Source: Desulfobacteraceae bacterium | Lineage (GTDB): Bacteria; Desulfobacterota; Desulfobacteria; Desulfobacterales; SG8-13 | DNA length: 6,553 bases | Reading direction: 5' to 3' | NCBI GenBank assembly: GCA_029287875.1 | Contig: JARFQH010000122.1 | Location: 1 to 6,553, forward strand | Shown here: piece by piece, positions 1-6,534 of the stretch | Layout of the letters: every line of letters begins with the position of its first letter | How positions within the stretch are numbered: position 1 is the first letter of the stretch | Translations under genes and position numbers: made by a program | The notes under the pieces: generated by a model | Told to the model about the DNA's origin: nothing | Seen by the model: only the letters and a program-made list of their open reading frames with translations | Database searches by the model: none

Positions 1-639
1 AAGCTGAATCGTGTGGTGCTGGCCACCGACGACCAACGGATCTGCGCCGCAGCCGTCCGATTCGAGGTTCCCGTAGTGATGACCCGTTCGGATCACCCCA
101 GCGGAACCGACCGCGTTCTGGATGCCGTCGAGCAGCTCAAGGTTTCAGACGATGCCGTGGTGATCAATATCCAGGGAGACGAACCGGCGCTGGAACCGGA
201 GATGTTGAGCGAACTTCTGGCGCCCTTCGCAACGGCCGCAACCCGGGTAACGACCCTGGTGCGCTCCGTTGTGGCGCAGGAAGCCGACTCCCCGGATGCC
301 GTCAAAGTTGTTTTTTCAAAAAGTGGAAAAGCCCTCTATTTTTCGAGGTCGTTCATCCCCTTTCACCGCGACGGCCGGCCGGATCGGGTATACCGGCACA
401 TCGGCATGTACGCTTTTCGCAAAGAGGCCCTCAAACTGTTCGTCACCCTCGGGCCGAGCCCCCTGGAAAAAAAAGAAAAGCTCGAGCAGCTACGGCTGCT
501 GGAGAATGACATTCCGATTCATGTCGTGGTCACCGACCGCCGCAGCATCGATGTCAATCGTCCCGAGGATATCGCTCTCGTCAGCCGGGTCCTGACTGGA
601 GACGACCCCGAAACGGCCATTCAGCCTTTCGCAGAATGA
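1..639 (+). CDS. kdsB: 3-deoxy-manno-octulosonate cytidylyltransferase (CMP-KDO synthetase), 5'-truncated by window edge
   Basis: This enzyme transfers CMP from CTP to KDO in the cytoplasm, giving the CMP-KDO used to build the LPS inner core on lipid A. The reading frame is open from base 1, and 212 residues are visible. The family is usually about 250 residues, so roughly 35-40 N-terminal residues, including the nucleotide-binding start of the domain, lie outside the window. Visible family motifs in order are VVLATDD (bases 13-33), TRSDHPSGTDR, INIQGDEP (QGDEP at 172-186, with the aspartate expected to help hold Mg-CTP), ALYFSRS, HIGMYAFRKEAL, PSPLEKKEKLEQLRLLEN and DVNRPEDI near the C-terminus. 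The last corresponds to the usual GVDTPEDL, with the glycine replaced. The stop is TGA at 637-639. The next gene on the same strand starts 22 or 37 bases downstream, so the two are probably co-transcribed. The GTG at 13 is internal, not the start. Identification is firm. Confidence 0.95.
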   Translation, partial: KLNRVVLATDDQRICAAAVRFEVPVVMTRSDHPSGTDRVLDAVEQLKVSDDAVVINIQGDEPALEPEMLSELLAPFATAATRVTTLVRSVVAQEADSPDAVKVVFSKSGKALYFSRSFIPFHRDGRPDRVYRHIGMYAFRKEALKLFVTLGPSPLEKKEKLEQLRLLENDIPIHVVVTDRRSIDVNRPEDIALVSRVLTGDDPETAIQPFAE

Positions 640-661
640 TCTTCTGCAGGAAAATCAATAA

Positions 662-3600
662 ATGAGGTCAAGAGGCATGCATACTTTCAAATACGGTTGT
701 GCGATCGCTTTAAGAAGCCTGCGCTTGCTGAGAGAGACAATAGACGGCTTTTGCGCTGACCGGATCTATTTCGGACGCAGCCTCGCGAGGGTCCCGGCTG
801 GGGCGATCGTTTTCTTCCCTTGCCGCCCGACCCTTTTGGCTTGCGGCCTGGCCGGCATCGTGGCCATCAAACAGAAAAAAAAGGCGGCGCAGCCGGTGGA
901 CCTTGAGGAGATGGCTCGCGCCGTGGAGACGGTTGCCCGGCATCGCCTCGCTGACTGTTTTGGACGATCCTGCGACCCGGCCGAAGGCTACCTGGGCGGC
1001 GATGCGCTAAACCGCCTGCTGGCGGCCGCTCGCAGTTTGAAACACCGCGAAAACTTTTGTGCGGTTTATGCAAATGTCGAAAAACAGGCGGCCATCAAAG
1101 ACATTTCGCGACGTCTGTCCGAGATCATCGGTGAAGATTCCCGTTTGCTGGCTGAAAAAATGGGACATCTCGATACCCGCATCGTCGACGTTTTGACGCG
1201 TCGCCTGGAGGAATTGAAGGATGTCACCTGGTCTCTGAAGACCGAAATACTGCAGAACATCGCTCAGATAACCGATCTGCTCGGTGCCGACGGCCGCCTT
1301 GACGGCCTTCCACCGGGCCAACTCATGGTTCACAAAAACATCAACACCGTTCTCAACAGTATCGATCGCCTGGAGGTCCGGGGACGCGATTCGGCCGGCA
1401 TATCGCTGATGTTCATTTTAAAGGATTCCGCTTACCGCGGTTTTAGCGCTGCCGTGGCCCGCGAAAATCTGCTCGCAGAGTTGCAGGAGCGCAGCGCACG
1501 GGCCCTGCTGGTCAATGGCGGCATCACTGTGCACGAACTCGGTGGTGCCGCGGATCGGCCGCAGGTCACGATAACGTTGACTTACAAGGTCGCGGCCGAG
1601 ATCGGCCGGCTCGGCGACAATATTCGCTTTCTGCGGCAGCAGATCAAAAAAGACCGTATATTTCATCTCCTGGTGGCCTGCCCGCATGTGAACCACACCG
1701 TTTCCAGCCACACGCGCTGGGCATCGGTAGGAGCCATCACCGAAGCCAACTGCCATCCGGTCGACAATCACGTTCTATCCGGCAGCAGCACCGACGGCGG
1801 CATCATCCACGTCTGTTTGAACGGCGACATCGACAACTACCTGGCCCTCAAAACCGAGCACCTGAACGGCGGCAAGCAGCTCCACAAAGACATTACCACC
1901 GACACCAAAATCATTCCGCTGCAAGTCGAAAAGTACATCCAGCAGGGTTGCATGCTGGAGGAAGCCTTCCGCCGGGCGGTCAACGACTTCGAGGGCTCGC
2001 ACGCCATATCGATGCACTCCGACCTGGCGCCGGGCAGATTTTTCCTGGCCCAAAAGGGCAGCGGCCAGACGGTGTTCATCGGCTTGTCCGAAGACCTGTA
2101 CATGCCGACATCCGAGGTCTACGGTTTCGTGGAAGAAACCGCCGATTTTCTGAAAATGGACGGGGCCAAGATTGTCCCCGGCAAAAACGGCGACACCCAA
2201 GGGCAGATCTTCATCCTCGATCAGGAGAGCGCCGGGGGTCTGGCCGGCATCCGGGCCATGTATTACGACGGCACCCCGATCGTCCTCAAGGAAACCGACA
2301 TCAAACACACCGAGATCACTTCGCGGGACATCGACCGTCAGAATTTTCCGCATTATTTTCTCAAGGAGATCTCGGAATCACCGAACTCGGTTGAAAGGAC
2401 TCTCCAGAACCGTTGGAAAATCCGGGAGGAAAACGGTCAGAAGCGACATGTTGTCAATCTCGACGCCGTTGTTCCGGAAAAGCTGCGCCGGTCCCTGACG
2501 GGCGATTCGGTTGTGCCGGGGATCCGGCGTATCTACTTCGTGGGCCAGGGCACCGCGGGCGTGGCCGCGCTGGCCTGCGCCGATATCCTGAACTACTACC
2601 TGAACGACCCGGCTCTTCAGGTCCGGGCTCTCAAGGCATCCGAGCTGAGCGGTTTCACGCTGAACGAGCAGGACTCTGCCGGCAGCATGGCCGATGCACT
2701 GGTGATTGCAATCAGCCAGTCCGGGACCACCACGGACACCAATCGAACGGTCGTGATGGTACGCGAACGGGGCGCGCATACCCTGGCCATCGTGAACCGG
2801 CGCGACTCGGACATCACCTTCAAGGTCGACGGTGTGATGTACACCAGCAGCGGACGCGACATCGAAATGTCGGTCGCCTCCACCAAGGCCTTTTACTCCC
2901 AGATCGTAGCCGGTGCCTTGCTGGGCCTTTACATCGCCGGCTTAAAAAACCGCAGGGATGCCGACTTCGTTTCCGCAGAAATCCAACGGTTGCTCGACAT
3001 CCCCGTCCACATGCGCACGGTCCTGGCATCATACGAGCGTATCGGTGCGTCCGCCAAGCGGCTGGCCACCCAAAAAGCACACTGGGCGGTCGTCGGCAGC
3101 GGTCCCAACAAAGCCTCGGCCGATGAAATCCGCATCAAGCTGAGCGAACTCTGCTACAAGACCATCTCCACCGATTTTGTCGAAGACAAGAAGCACATCG
3201 ATCTCTCCGCCGAGCCGCTGATCATCGTCTGCGCGGCCGGCACCCGAGACGCGGTCCTGAACGACATCATCAAGGACACGGCCATTTTCAAAGCCCACAA
3301 GGCCACCCCGGTAGTAATCGCCACCGAGGGGGAAACGCGCTTCGAGCAGTACGCCGATGACGTGTTTCACGTACCGGCGGTCAGCGAACACCTGGCCCCG
3401 ATCCTGAACACCCTGGTCGGTCACATCTGGGGCTACTACGCGGCCCTGACCTTCAACGAGGGATCGCTTTTCATGTACAATTTCCAGACCGACCTTCAGA
3501 AAACGCTGGACGAATACACCACCGGTGGTCTGGACCTGTACGAAATTTTGCTCGAAAAAACCTTCAGGGAAAAAATTGTCACCTTTTACAACGACTTTCG

Positions 3601-4471
3601 CCGTAAAAAGTCTCTAAACCATTTCCCCGCCGCCATGGGCCTGCAAGCGGCAGCGAACATCACCCTTCTGCTGAAGTACCTGGCCGGCAAACTGCCCGTG
3701 AGCGACTTCGAGGTCGACTTCGGCACCAAGGGCACACCGAGCCATATGCTGAATCATCTCTTTCGCGGTTTGGGTGAGTGCATCAACGCCATGGCCCGTC
3801 CCGTCGACGCCATCAAGCACCAGGCCAAAACCGTGACCGTCGGTACCAGCCGCCTCAGTGAAAAGCTGGAGGGGCTGCTGTTCGACACACTGGCCGACTA
3901 CGGCTTCAAGGTGTCGCAGCTGATCACCGGCAATATCATCGTCCTGCGGAACCTGCAGGGGATCATCGACGACATCAAGGGAGCCATCCGCTACCGCATC
4001 GGCAACTTGAACCTGTTGGGAGAGCCCACGGATGACACCACCATCCACGTTGAGCGAAAAGACGGCGTTCTGGCGCCGATCCCCTCCCGCGTGGAAACCG
4101 ACACCCAGCTCAAAGGGACCAAGCGGATCATCGTGCGCCAGGGCAACGTGTACATCGGCAAGGGACGCAAGGATGACCGCAGCATTTTGGTCATACCGAT
4201 CATCTCCACCAACCCGAGCACGCCGAATTTTATCGAGCACCTGCTGCTGCTCAACATCGGATTCGAGCAGAATGTACCGCTGGCAATGAAAATAAAAGCC
4301 CTGGGCGGCAAATACGAGCACATCACCAGCATCGTTCAGGAAAACAGCGTGCCCTGGAAGGACGAATACCTCGAATTGGTCGCTATGGATGAGCTCTTCG
4401 GCCGGTCGGCTGAAAAGATCGGAGAGTATATCGTGGCGCAGGTGACCACCCGCGCGGCGGTGGGGGCTTAA
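662..4471 (+). CDS. Giant GlmS-like protein: Ntn glutaminase plus double SIS isomerase, with large insertions and a C-terminal extension
   Basis: This is a 1269-residue relative of glutamine-fructose-6-phosphate aminotransferase (GlmS, about 609 residues in E. coli), which makes glucosamine-6-phosphate in the cytoplasm. Numbering is from the ATG at 662. Glutaminase motifs are CGLAGIV (61-67, putative nucleophile C61), RLEVRGRDSAG (236-246), HTRWAS (350-355), NCHP (363-366), LNGDI (386-390) and TDTK (413-416). These match E. coli C1, R26, R73/W74, H86, N98/G99 and D123. The linker FLKEISESPNSVERTL (566-581) matches the GlmS LKEIxEQP segment. SIS1 (about 620-765) has SQSGTTTDT (685-693) and SVASTKAF (737-744). 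SIS2 (about 795-935) has K826, E829 and H845 at the spacing of K485, E488 and H504. A C-tail-like AKTVTVG lies at 1055-1061. Segments 68-235, about 248-345, 936-1045 and 1062-1269 have no GlmS counterpart that I recognise. The start is uncertain: the ATG at 677 has a better ribosome site, and residues 1-60 look unlike the rest. GlmS activity is inferred. Confidence 0.85.
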   Translation: MRSRGMHTFKYGCAIALRSLRLLRETIDGFCADRIYFGRSLARVPAGAIVFFPCRPTLLACGLAGIVAIKQKKKAAQPVDLEEMARAVETVARHRLADCFGRSCDPAEGYLGGDALNRLLAAARSLKHRENFCAVYANVEKQAAIKDISRRLSEIIGEDSRLLAEKMGHLDTRIVDVLTRRLEELKDVTWSLKTEILQNIAQITDLLGADGRLDGLPPGQLMVHKNINTVLNSIDRLEVRGRDSAGISLMFILKDSAYRGFSAAVARENLLAELQERSARALLVNGGITVHELGGAADRPQVTITLTYKVAAEIGRLGDNIRFLRQQIKKDRIFHLLVACPHVNHTVSSHTRWASVGAITEANCHPVDNHVLSGSSTDGGIIHVCLNGDIDNYLALKTEHLNGGKQLHKDITTDTKIIPLQVEKYIQQGCMLEEAFRRAVNDFEGSHAISMHSDLAPGRFFLAQKGSGQTVFIGLSEDLYMPTSEVYGFVEETADFLKMDGAKIVPGKNGDTQGQIFILDQESAGGLAGIRAMYYDGTPIVLKETDIKHTEITSRDIDRQNFPHYFLKEISESPNSVERTLQNRWKIREENGQKRHVVNLDAVVPEKLRRSLTGDSVVPGIRRIYFVGQGTAGVAALACADILNYYLNDPALQVRALKASELSGFTLNEQDSAGSMADALVIAISQSGTTTDTNRTVVMVRERGAHTLAIVNRRDSDITFKVDGVMYTSSGRDIEMSVASTKAFYSQIVAGALLGLYIAGLKNRRDADFVSAEIQRLLDIPVHMRTVLASYERIGASAKRLATQKAHWAVVGSGPNKASADEIRIKLSELCYKTISTDFVEDKKHIDLSAEPLIIVCAAGTRDAVLNDIIKDTAIFKAHKATPVVIATEGETRFEQYADDVFHVPAVSEHLAPILNTLVGHIWGYYAALTFNEGSLFMYNFQTDLQKTLDEYTTGGLDLYEILLEKTFREKIVTFYNDFRRKKSLNHFPAAMGLQAAANITLLLKYLAGKLPVSDFEVDFGTKGTPSHMLNHLFRGLGECINAMARPVDAIKHQAKTVTVGTSRLSEKLEGLLFDTLADYGFKVSQLITGNIIVLRNLQGIIDDIKGAIRYRIGNLNLLGEPTDDTTIHVERKDGVLAPIPSRVETDTQLKGTKRIIVRQGNVYIGKGRKDDRSILVIPIISTNPSTPNFIEHLLLLNIGFEQNVPLAMKIKALGGKYEHITSIVQENSVPWKDEYLELVAMDELFGRSAEKIGEYIVAQVTTRAAVGA
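664..667 (+). promoter_or_regulatory. Candidate Shine-Dalgarno (GAGG) favouring the ATG at 677
   Basis: GAGG at 664-667 sits 9 bases before the in-frame ATG at 677. The upstream ATG at 662 has only AGGA (648-651), 10 bases away. This makes 677 the better-supported ATG, shortening the GlmS-like protein by five residues to 1264. Neither start solves the problem that the predicted catalytic cysteine is encoded much further in, at 842-844. Confidence 0.45.
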
Positions 4472-4474
4472 GTT

Positions 4475-4523
4475 GTCCGTTGGCCGGTTGCGCCCGTTTG
4501 GCCCGTTGGACGGTTGGCGGATG
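4475..4523 (+). repeat. Degenerate short tandem repeat, unit about CCGTTGG
   Basis: Immediately after the stop codon of the GlmS-like gene the sequence is built from imperfect heptamer-like units: CCGTTGG, CCGGTTG, CCCGTTTGG, CCCGTTGGA, CGGTTGG, CGGATGG. The strand is almost free of A for about 35 bases. GTCC (4475-4478) can pair with GGAC (4508-4511) and GGCC (4482-4485) with GGCC (4500-4503), so the RNA could form an imperfect stem. A T-rich tract follows about 20 bases later. Confidence 0.5.
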
Positions 4524-4559
4524 GTGTCGATTTTATTTGTTTTCGTATTAAACGCCCAG

Positions 4560-4574
4560 GTCCCTTTTAGGGAC
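4560..4574. repeat. Short perfect palindrome GTCCCTTTTAGGGAC
   Basis: The arms GTCCCT (4560-4565) and AGGGAC (4569-4574) are perfect reverse complements around a TTT loop. The right arm continues as AGGGACACC. The left side reads GGTCCCT, which would match that longer arm if two bases were restored. No T run follows on either strand, so it does not look like a standard intrinsic terminator. It may be a REP-type or protein-binding palindrome, or chance. Confidence 0.5.
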
Positions 4575-4604
4575 ACCACAATGAATGAAAATGACGCGCC
4601 GCAG

Positions 4605-4634
4605 CCCGGATGAGCGGGTGCGAACAGCGGCTGA
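4605..4634 (+). repeat. Left arm of an imperfect inverted repeat (pairs with 4770-4799)
   Basis: Read on the + strand, bases 4605-4634 match the reverse complement of 4770-4799 at 25 of 30 positions by hand alignment; the shared core is ATGAGCGG then TGCGAA then CGGCTGA. A second matching block, CCGGACCC at 4663-4670, recurs inverted at 4736-4743. The blocks are separated by similar distances on each side (28 and 26 bases). The two arms are therefore about 65 bp each and flank a 65-bp centre. Confidence 0.6.
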
Positions 4635-4648
4635 CTGTCTGAGCCGCT
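4626..4648. repeat. Hairpin AGCGGCT / AGCCGCT with 9-base loop
   Basis: A perfect 7-bp inverted repeat lies at 4626-4632 and 4642-4648. It sits within the left arm of the larger inverted repeat and is not kept in the right arm. It has no following T run. It could still help end or stabilise the + strand transcript, but nothing proves that role. Confidence 0.45.
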
Positions 4649-4769
4649 TACTGGACCTTGGGCCGGACCCCATGACCAAGCTGAATGGAGGGCACACCCG
4701 CCGAGATTTATTCGTCCTTTTTTTATCCACGGGCCGGGTCCGGTCTTAGGCTCCCGTTGGTGGCGAGTT

Positions 4770-4799
4770 TCAGCCGTCTTTCGCAACCGCTCATGCGGG
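4770..4799 (-). repeat. Right arm of the imperfect inverted repeat (pairs with 4605-4634)
   Basis: On the minus strand this segment repeats the left arm with five mismatches. Together with the inverted CCGGACCC blocks it bounds an element of about 195 bp (4605-4799). No transposase is present and no target duplication is obvious at its edges. Confidence 0.6.
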
Positions 4800-4875
4800 C
4801 GGAGGCACCCACTTTATACACTATTACAGTCTATTTTCGTGTTAAATTCACCACTCTTTTTACGGCCTTGCCGCC

Positions 4876-6522
4876 TTATTCCCTTGACCTCTTGTTCTCC
4901 AAGGCGGCCCGGATGAATGTCCGAAACAGCGGGTGGGCATTCATCGGCCTCGATTTGAACTCGGGATGAAACTGGCAACCGAGAAACCAGGGGTGGTTTT
5001 TGATCTCGATGATCTCGACCAGATCTCCCGAGGGTGACATGCCGCTGAAGACCATCCCGTTTTCCATCAGTTTTTCCTTAAAGGCGTTGTTGAACTCATA
5101 ACGGTGCCGGTGCCTTTCGGAGATATTCTCACGTCGGTAGGCGTCATGGGCCAGGGTGTCCGACTCGAGACGGCATGGGTACGCACCGAGGCGCATCGTG
5201 GCCCCTTTGGCCGAGTTCACGTCCCGCTTCTGGATGGTTCCGGTTTTCTCGTCGAGCCATTCGGTCATGAGGTATATCACCGGGTACGGAGTGTTTTCGT
5301 CGAACTCCGAGCTGTTGGCAGCCGCGAGCCCGGCCACATTGCGAGCGAATTCGATGACCGCGATCTGCATGCCGAGGCAGATGCCGAAATAGGGTATGCG
5401 GTTGACCCGCGCGTAGTTTGCCGCACAGATCTTCCCCTCGATGCCGCGCGTGCCGAAGCCTCCCGGAACCAGGATGCCCTCGGCGCGGTTCAAATGCTGG
5501 CTGCACGTACCGTCCTCCACCTGTTCGGAGTCGACGAAAATGAGGTTGACGCGGCAGTCGTTGGCGATGCCGCCGTGGTAGAGGGCTTCGTTCAGGCTCT
5601 TATAGGATTCCGTCAGATCGACGTATTTGCCGACGATTGCAATCGACACCTCGTTTTGCGGGGACGAATATTTCTTGACGAAATTTTCCCAGGCCTCGAG
5701 GCGGGGCTCCCGGGTCCAGATGTTGAGCAGTTCCACGATCTTGGCATCGAGTCCCTCGCGGTGAAATACCAGCGGAACTTCGTAAATACAGTCCACGTCC
5801 TTGGCGGTGATGACCGCATCCTTGCTCACGTTGCAGAACAGCGCAATTTTTCTCTTGATATCGTCCGACAGATAACGGTCCGTGCGGCACAGAAGGATGT
5901 CGGGCTGAATGCCGATACCCCTGAGTTCCTTCACGCTGTGCTGGGTCGGCTTGGTCTTCAGTTCGCCGGCGGTGCCGATATAGGGTACCAGCGTCAGATG
6001 AATGTAGAGCACGTTCTCCTTGCCGACATCGGTCCTGAACTGGCGGATGGCCTCCAGAAAAGGCAGACTCTCGATGTCGCCGATGGTTCCGCCGATCTCC
6101 ACGATGACCACATCCACACCGTCCGCCACCAGTTTGATACTGTTCTTGATCTCATCGGTGATGTGAGGAATGACCTGGACTGTGCCGCCCAGATAGTCTC
6201 CCTGGCGTTCTTTGGTAATGACCGAGTAGTAGATTTTGCCGGTTGTAAAATTGTTGTTTTTTCCGATAACGGCATGCGTGAACCGCTCGTAGTGACCGAG
6301 ATCCAGGTCGGATTCCGCCCCGTCGTCGGTGACAAAGACCTCCCCGTGCTGAAAAGGATTCATTGTGCCCGGATCGACGTTGATGTAAGGATCCAGTTTC
6401 TGAATCGTCACGCTCAGCCCGCGACTTTCGAGCAAGGCCCCGATAGCGGCCGATGCCAACCCTTTACCGAGTGACGACAAAACGCCGCCGGTCACGAAAA
6501 TAAATTTGGTCGCCTTTGCCAT
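4876..6522 (-). CDS. pyrG: CTP synthase (glutamine-hydrolysing)
   Basis: PyrG aminates UTP to CTP using ATP and glutamine-derived ammonia, the last step of de novo pyrimidine nucleotide synthesis; it is cytoplasmic and forms tetramers. The protein is complete at 548 residues (E. coli 545). The synthetase domain (about 1-270) shows the P-loop-like GGVLSSLGKG (12-21), DPYINVDPGTMNP (44-56), DLDLGHYERF (72-81, with D74) and VEIGGTIGDIES (141-152, with E142). It also has the CTP/UTP-binding segment KTKPTQHSVKEL (189-200). The class I glutaminase domain (about 292-540) has PGGFGTRG (353-360), the nucleophile C382 in GICLGMQ, and H519/E521 in FHPEF. These residues sit 2-4 positions later than in E. 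coli, so no catalytic element is missing. The start ATG (6520-6522) has a good Shine-Dalgarno site and the usual N-terminal sequence. The gene converges with kdsB and the GlmS-like gene. Its product CTP is the substrate of KdsB. Confidence 0.98.
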   Translation of the reverse strand: MAKATKFIFVTGGVLSSLGKGLASAAIGALLESRGLSVTIQKLDPYINVDPGTMNPFQHGEVFVTDDGAESDLDLGHYERFTHAVIGKNNNFTTGKIYYSVITKERQGDYLGGTVQVIPHITDEIKNSIKLVADGVDVVIVEIGGTIGDIESLPFLEAIRQFRTDVGKENVLYIHLTLVPYIGTAGELKTKPTQHSVKELRGIGIQPDILLCRTDRYLSDDIKRKIALFCNVSKDAVITAKDVDCIYEVPLVFHREGLDAKIVELLNIWTREPRLEAWENFVKKYSSPQNEVSIAIVGKYVDLTESYKSLNEALYHGGIANDCRVNLIFVDSEQVEDGTCSQHLNRAEGILVPGGFGTRGIEGKICAANYARVNRIPYFGICLGMQIAVIEFARNVAGLAAANSSEFDENTPYPVIYLMTEWLDEKTGTIQKRDVNSAKGATMRLGAYPCRLESDTLAHDAYRRENISERHRHRYEFNNAFKEKLMENGMVFSGMSPSGDLVEIIEIKNHPWFLGCQFHPEFKSRPMNAHPLFRTFIRAALENKRSRE

Positions 6523-6527
6523 GTCAT

Positions 6528-6534
6528 TCCTCTC
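6528..6534 (-). promoter_or_regulatory. Shine-Dalgarno site of pyrG
   Basis: Read on the minus strand, the sequence is GAGAGGA ending 5 bases before the pyrG ATG, a strong and well-spaced ribosome site that fixes the start. Only about 20 bases lie beyond it in the window, so the promoter or any upstream regulatory leader cannot be judged. Confidence 0.8.

Larger units (their letters stand above)
4472..4875. other. 404-bp intergenic region between convergent genes; no credible gene
   Basis: This gap separates the 3' ends of the GlmS-like gene (+) and pyrG (-). It contains, in order, a GTTGG-rich degenerate repeat (about 4475-4523), a T-rich stretch (4530-4543), a short palindrome (4560-4574), a 7-bp-stem hairpin (4626-4648) nested in a larger inverted repeat (4605-4799), a run of seven T after CC (4715-4723), and an AT-rich stretch (about 4810-4860). 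Open frames crossing it are short or run antisense into the flanking genes, with unnatural composition. I find no classical stem followed directly by a T run on either strand, so how the two convergent transcripts end is unclear. The T-rich stretch at 4530-4543, after the foldable repeat at 4475-4511, is the best weak candidate for the + strand. Confidence 0.7.

Noticed and set aside
640..841. glmS ribozyme or other riboswitch upstream of the GlmS-like coding body
   Set aside because: I could not find the conserved core of the glmS ribozyme, nor another riboswitch consensus. The palindromes seen (GCGATCGC at 701-708, CCTCGCGAGG at 781-790) are short and common in such DNA.
662..844. Lipoprotein signal peptide ending in LLAC at residues 58-61
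   Set aside because: The basic start, hydrophobic stretch and LLAC look slightly like a lipobox. The following GLAGIV and later motifs identify the cysteine as an amidotransferase nucleophile of a cytoplasmic enzyme.
4715..4723. Intrinsic terminator at the CCTTTTTTT run on the + strand
   Set aside because: No stable GC stem ends directly before the T run; the nearest pairings are 3-4 bp or more than 15 bases away.
3614..4786. 390-residue open frame on the - strand across the 3' part of the GlmS-like gene
   Set aside because: Its composition is that of an antisense shadow, rich in His, Gln, Val and Asp with no recognisable domain. The + strand carries GlmS motifs here.
4685..4969. 94-residue open frame on the + strand in the intergenic region
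   Set aside because: It runs into pyrG in antisense, has no good ribosome site, and its translation resembles nothing known.
5104..6474. 456-residue open frame on the + strand antisense to pyrG
   Set aside because: It is the shadow of a highly conserved pyrG in high-GC DNA. Its translation has no family motifs, and pyrG explains the strand fully.
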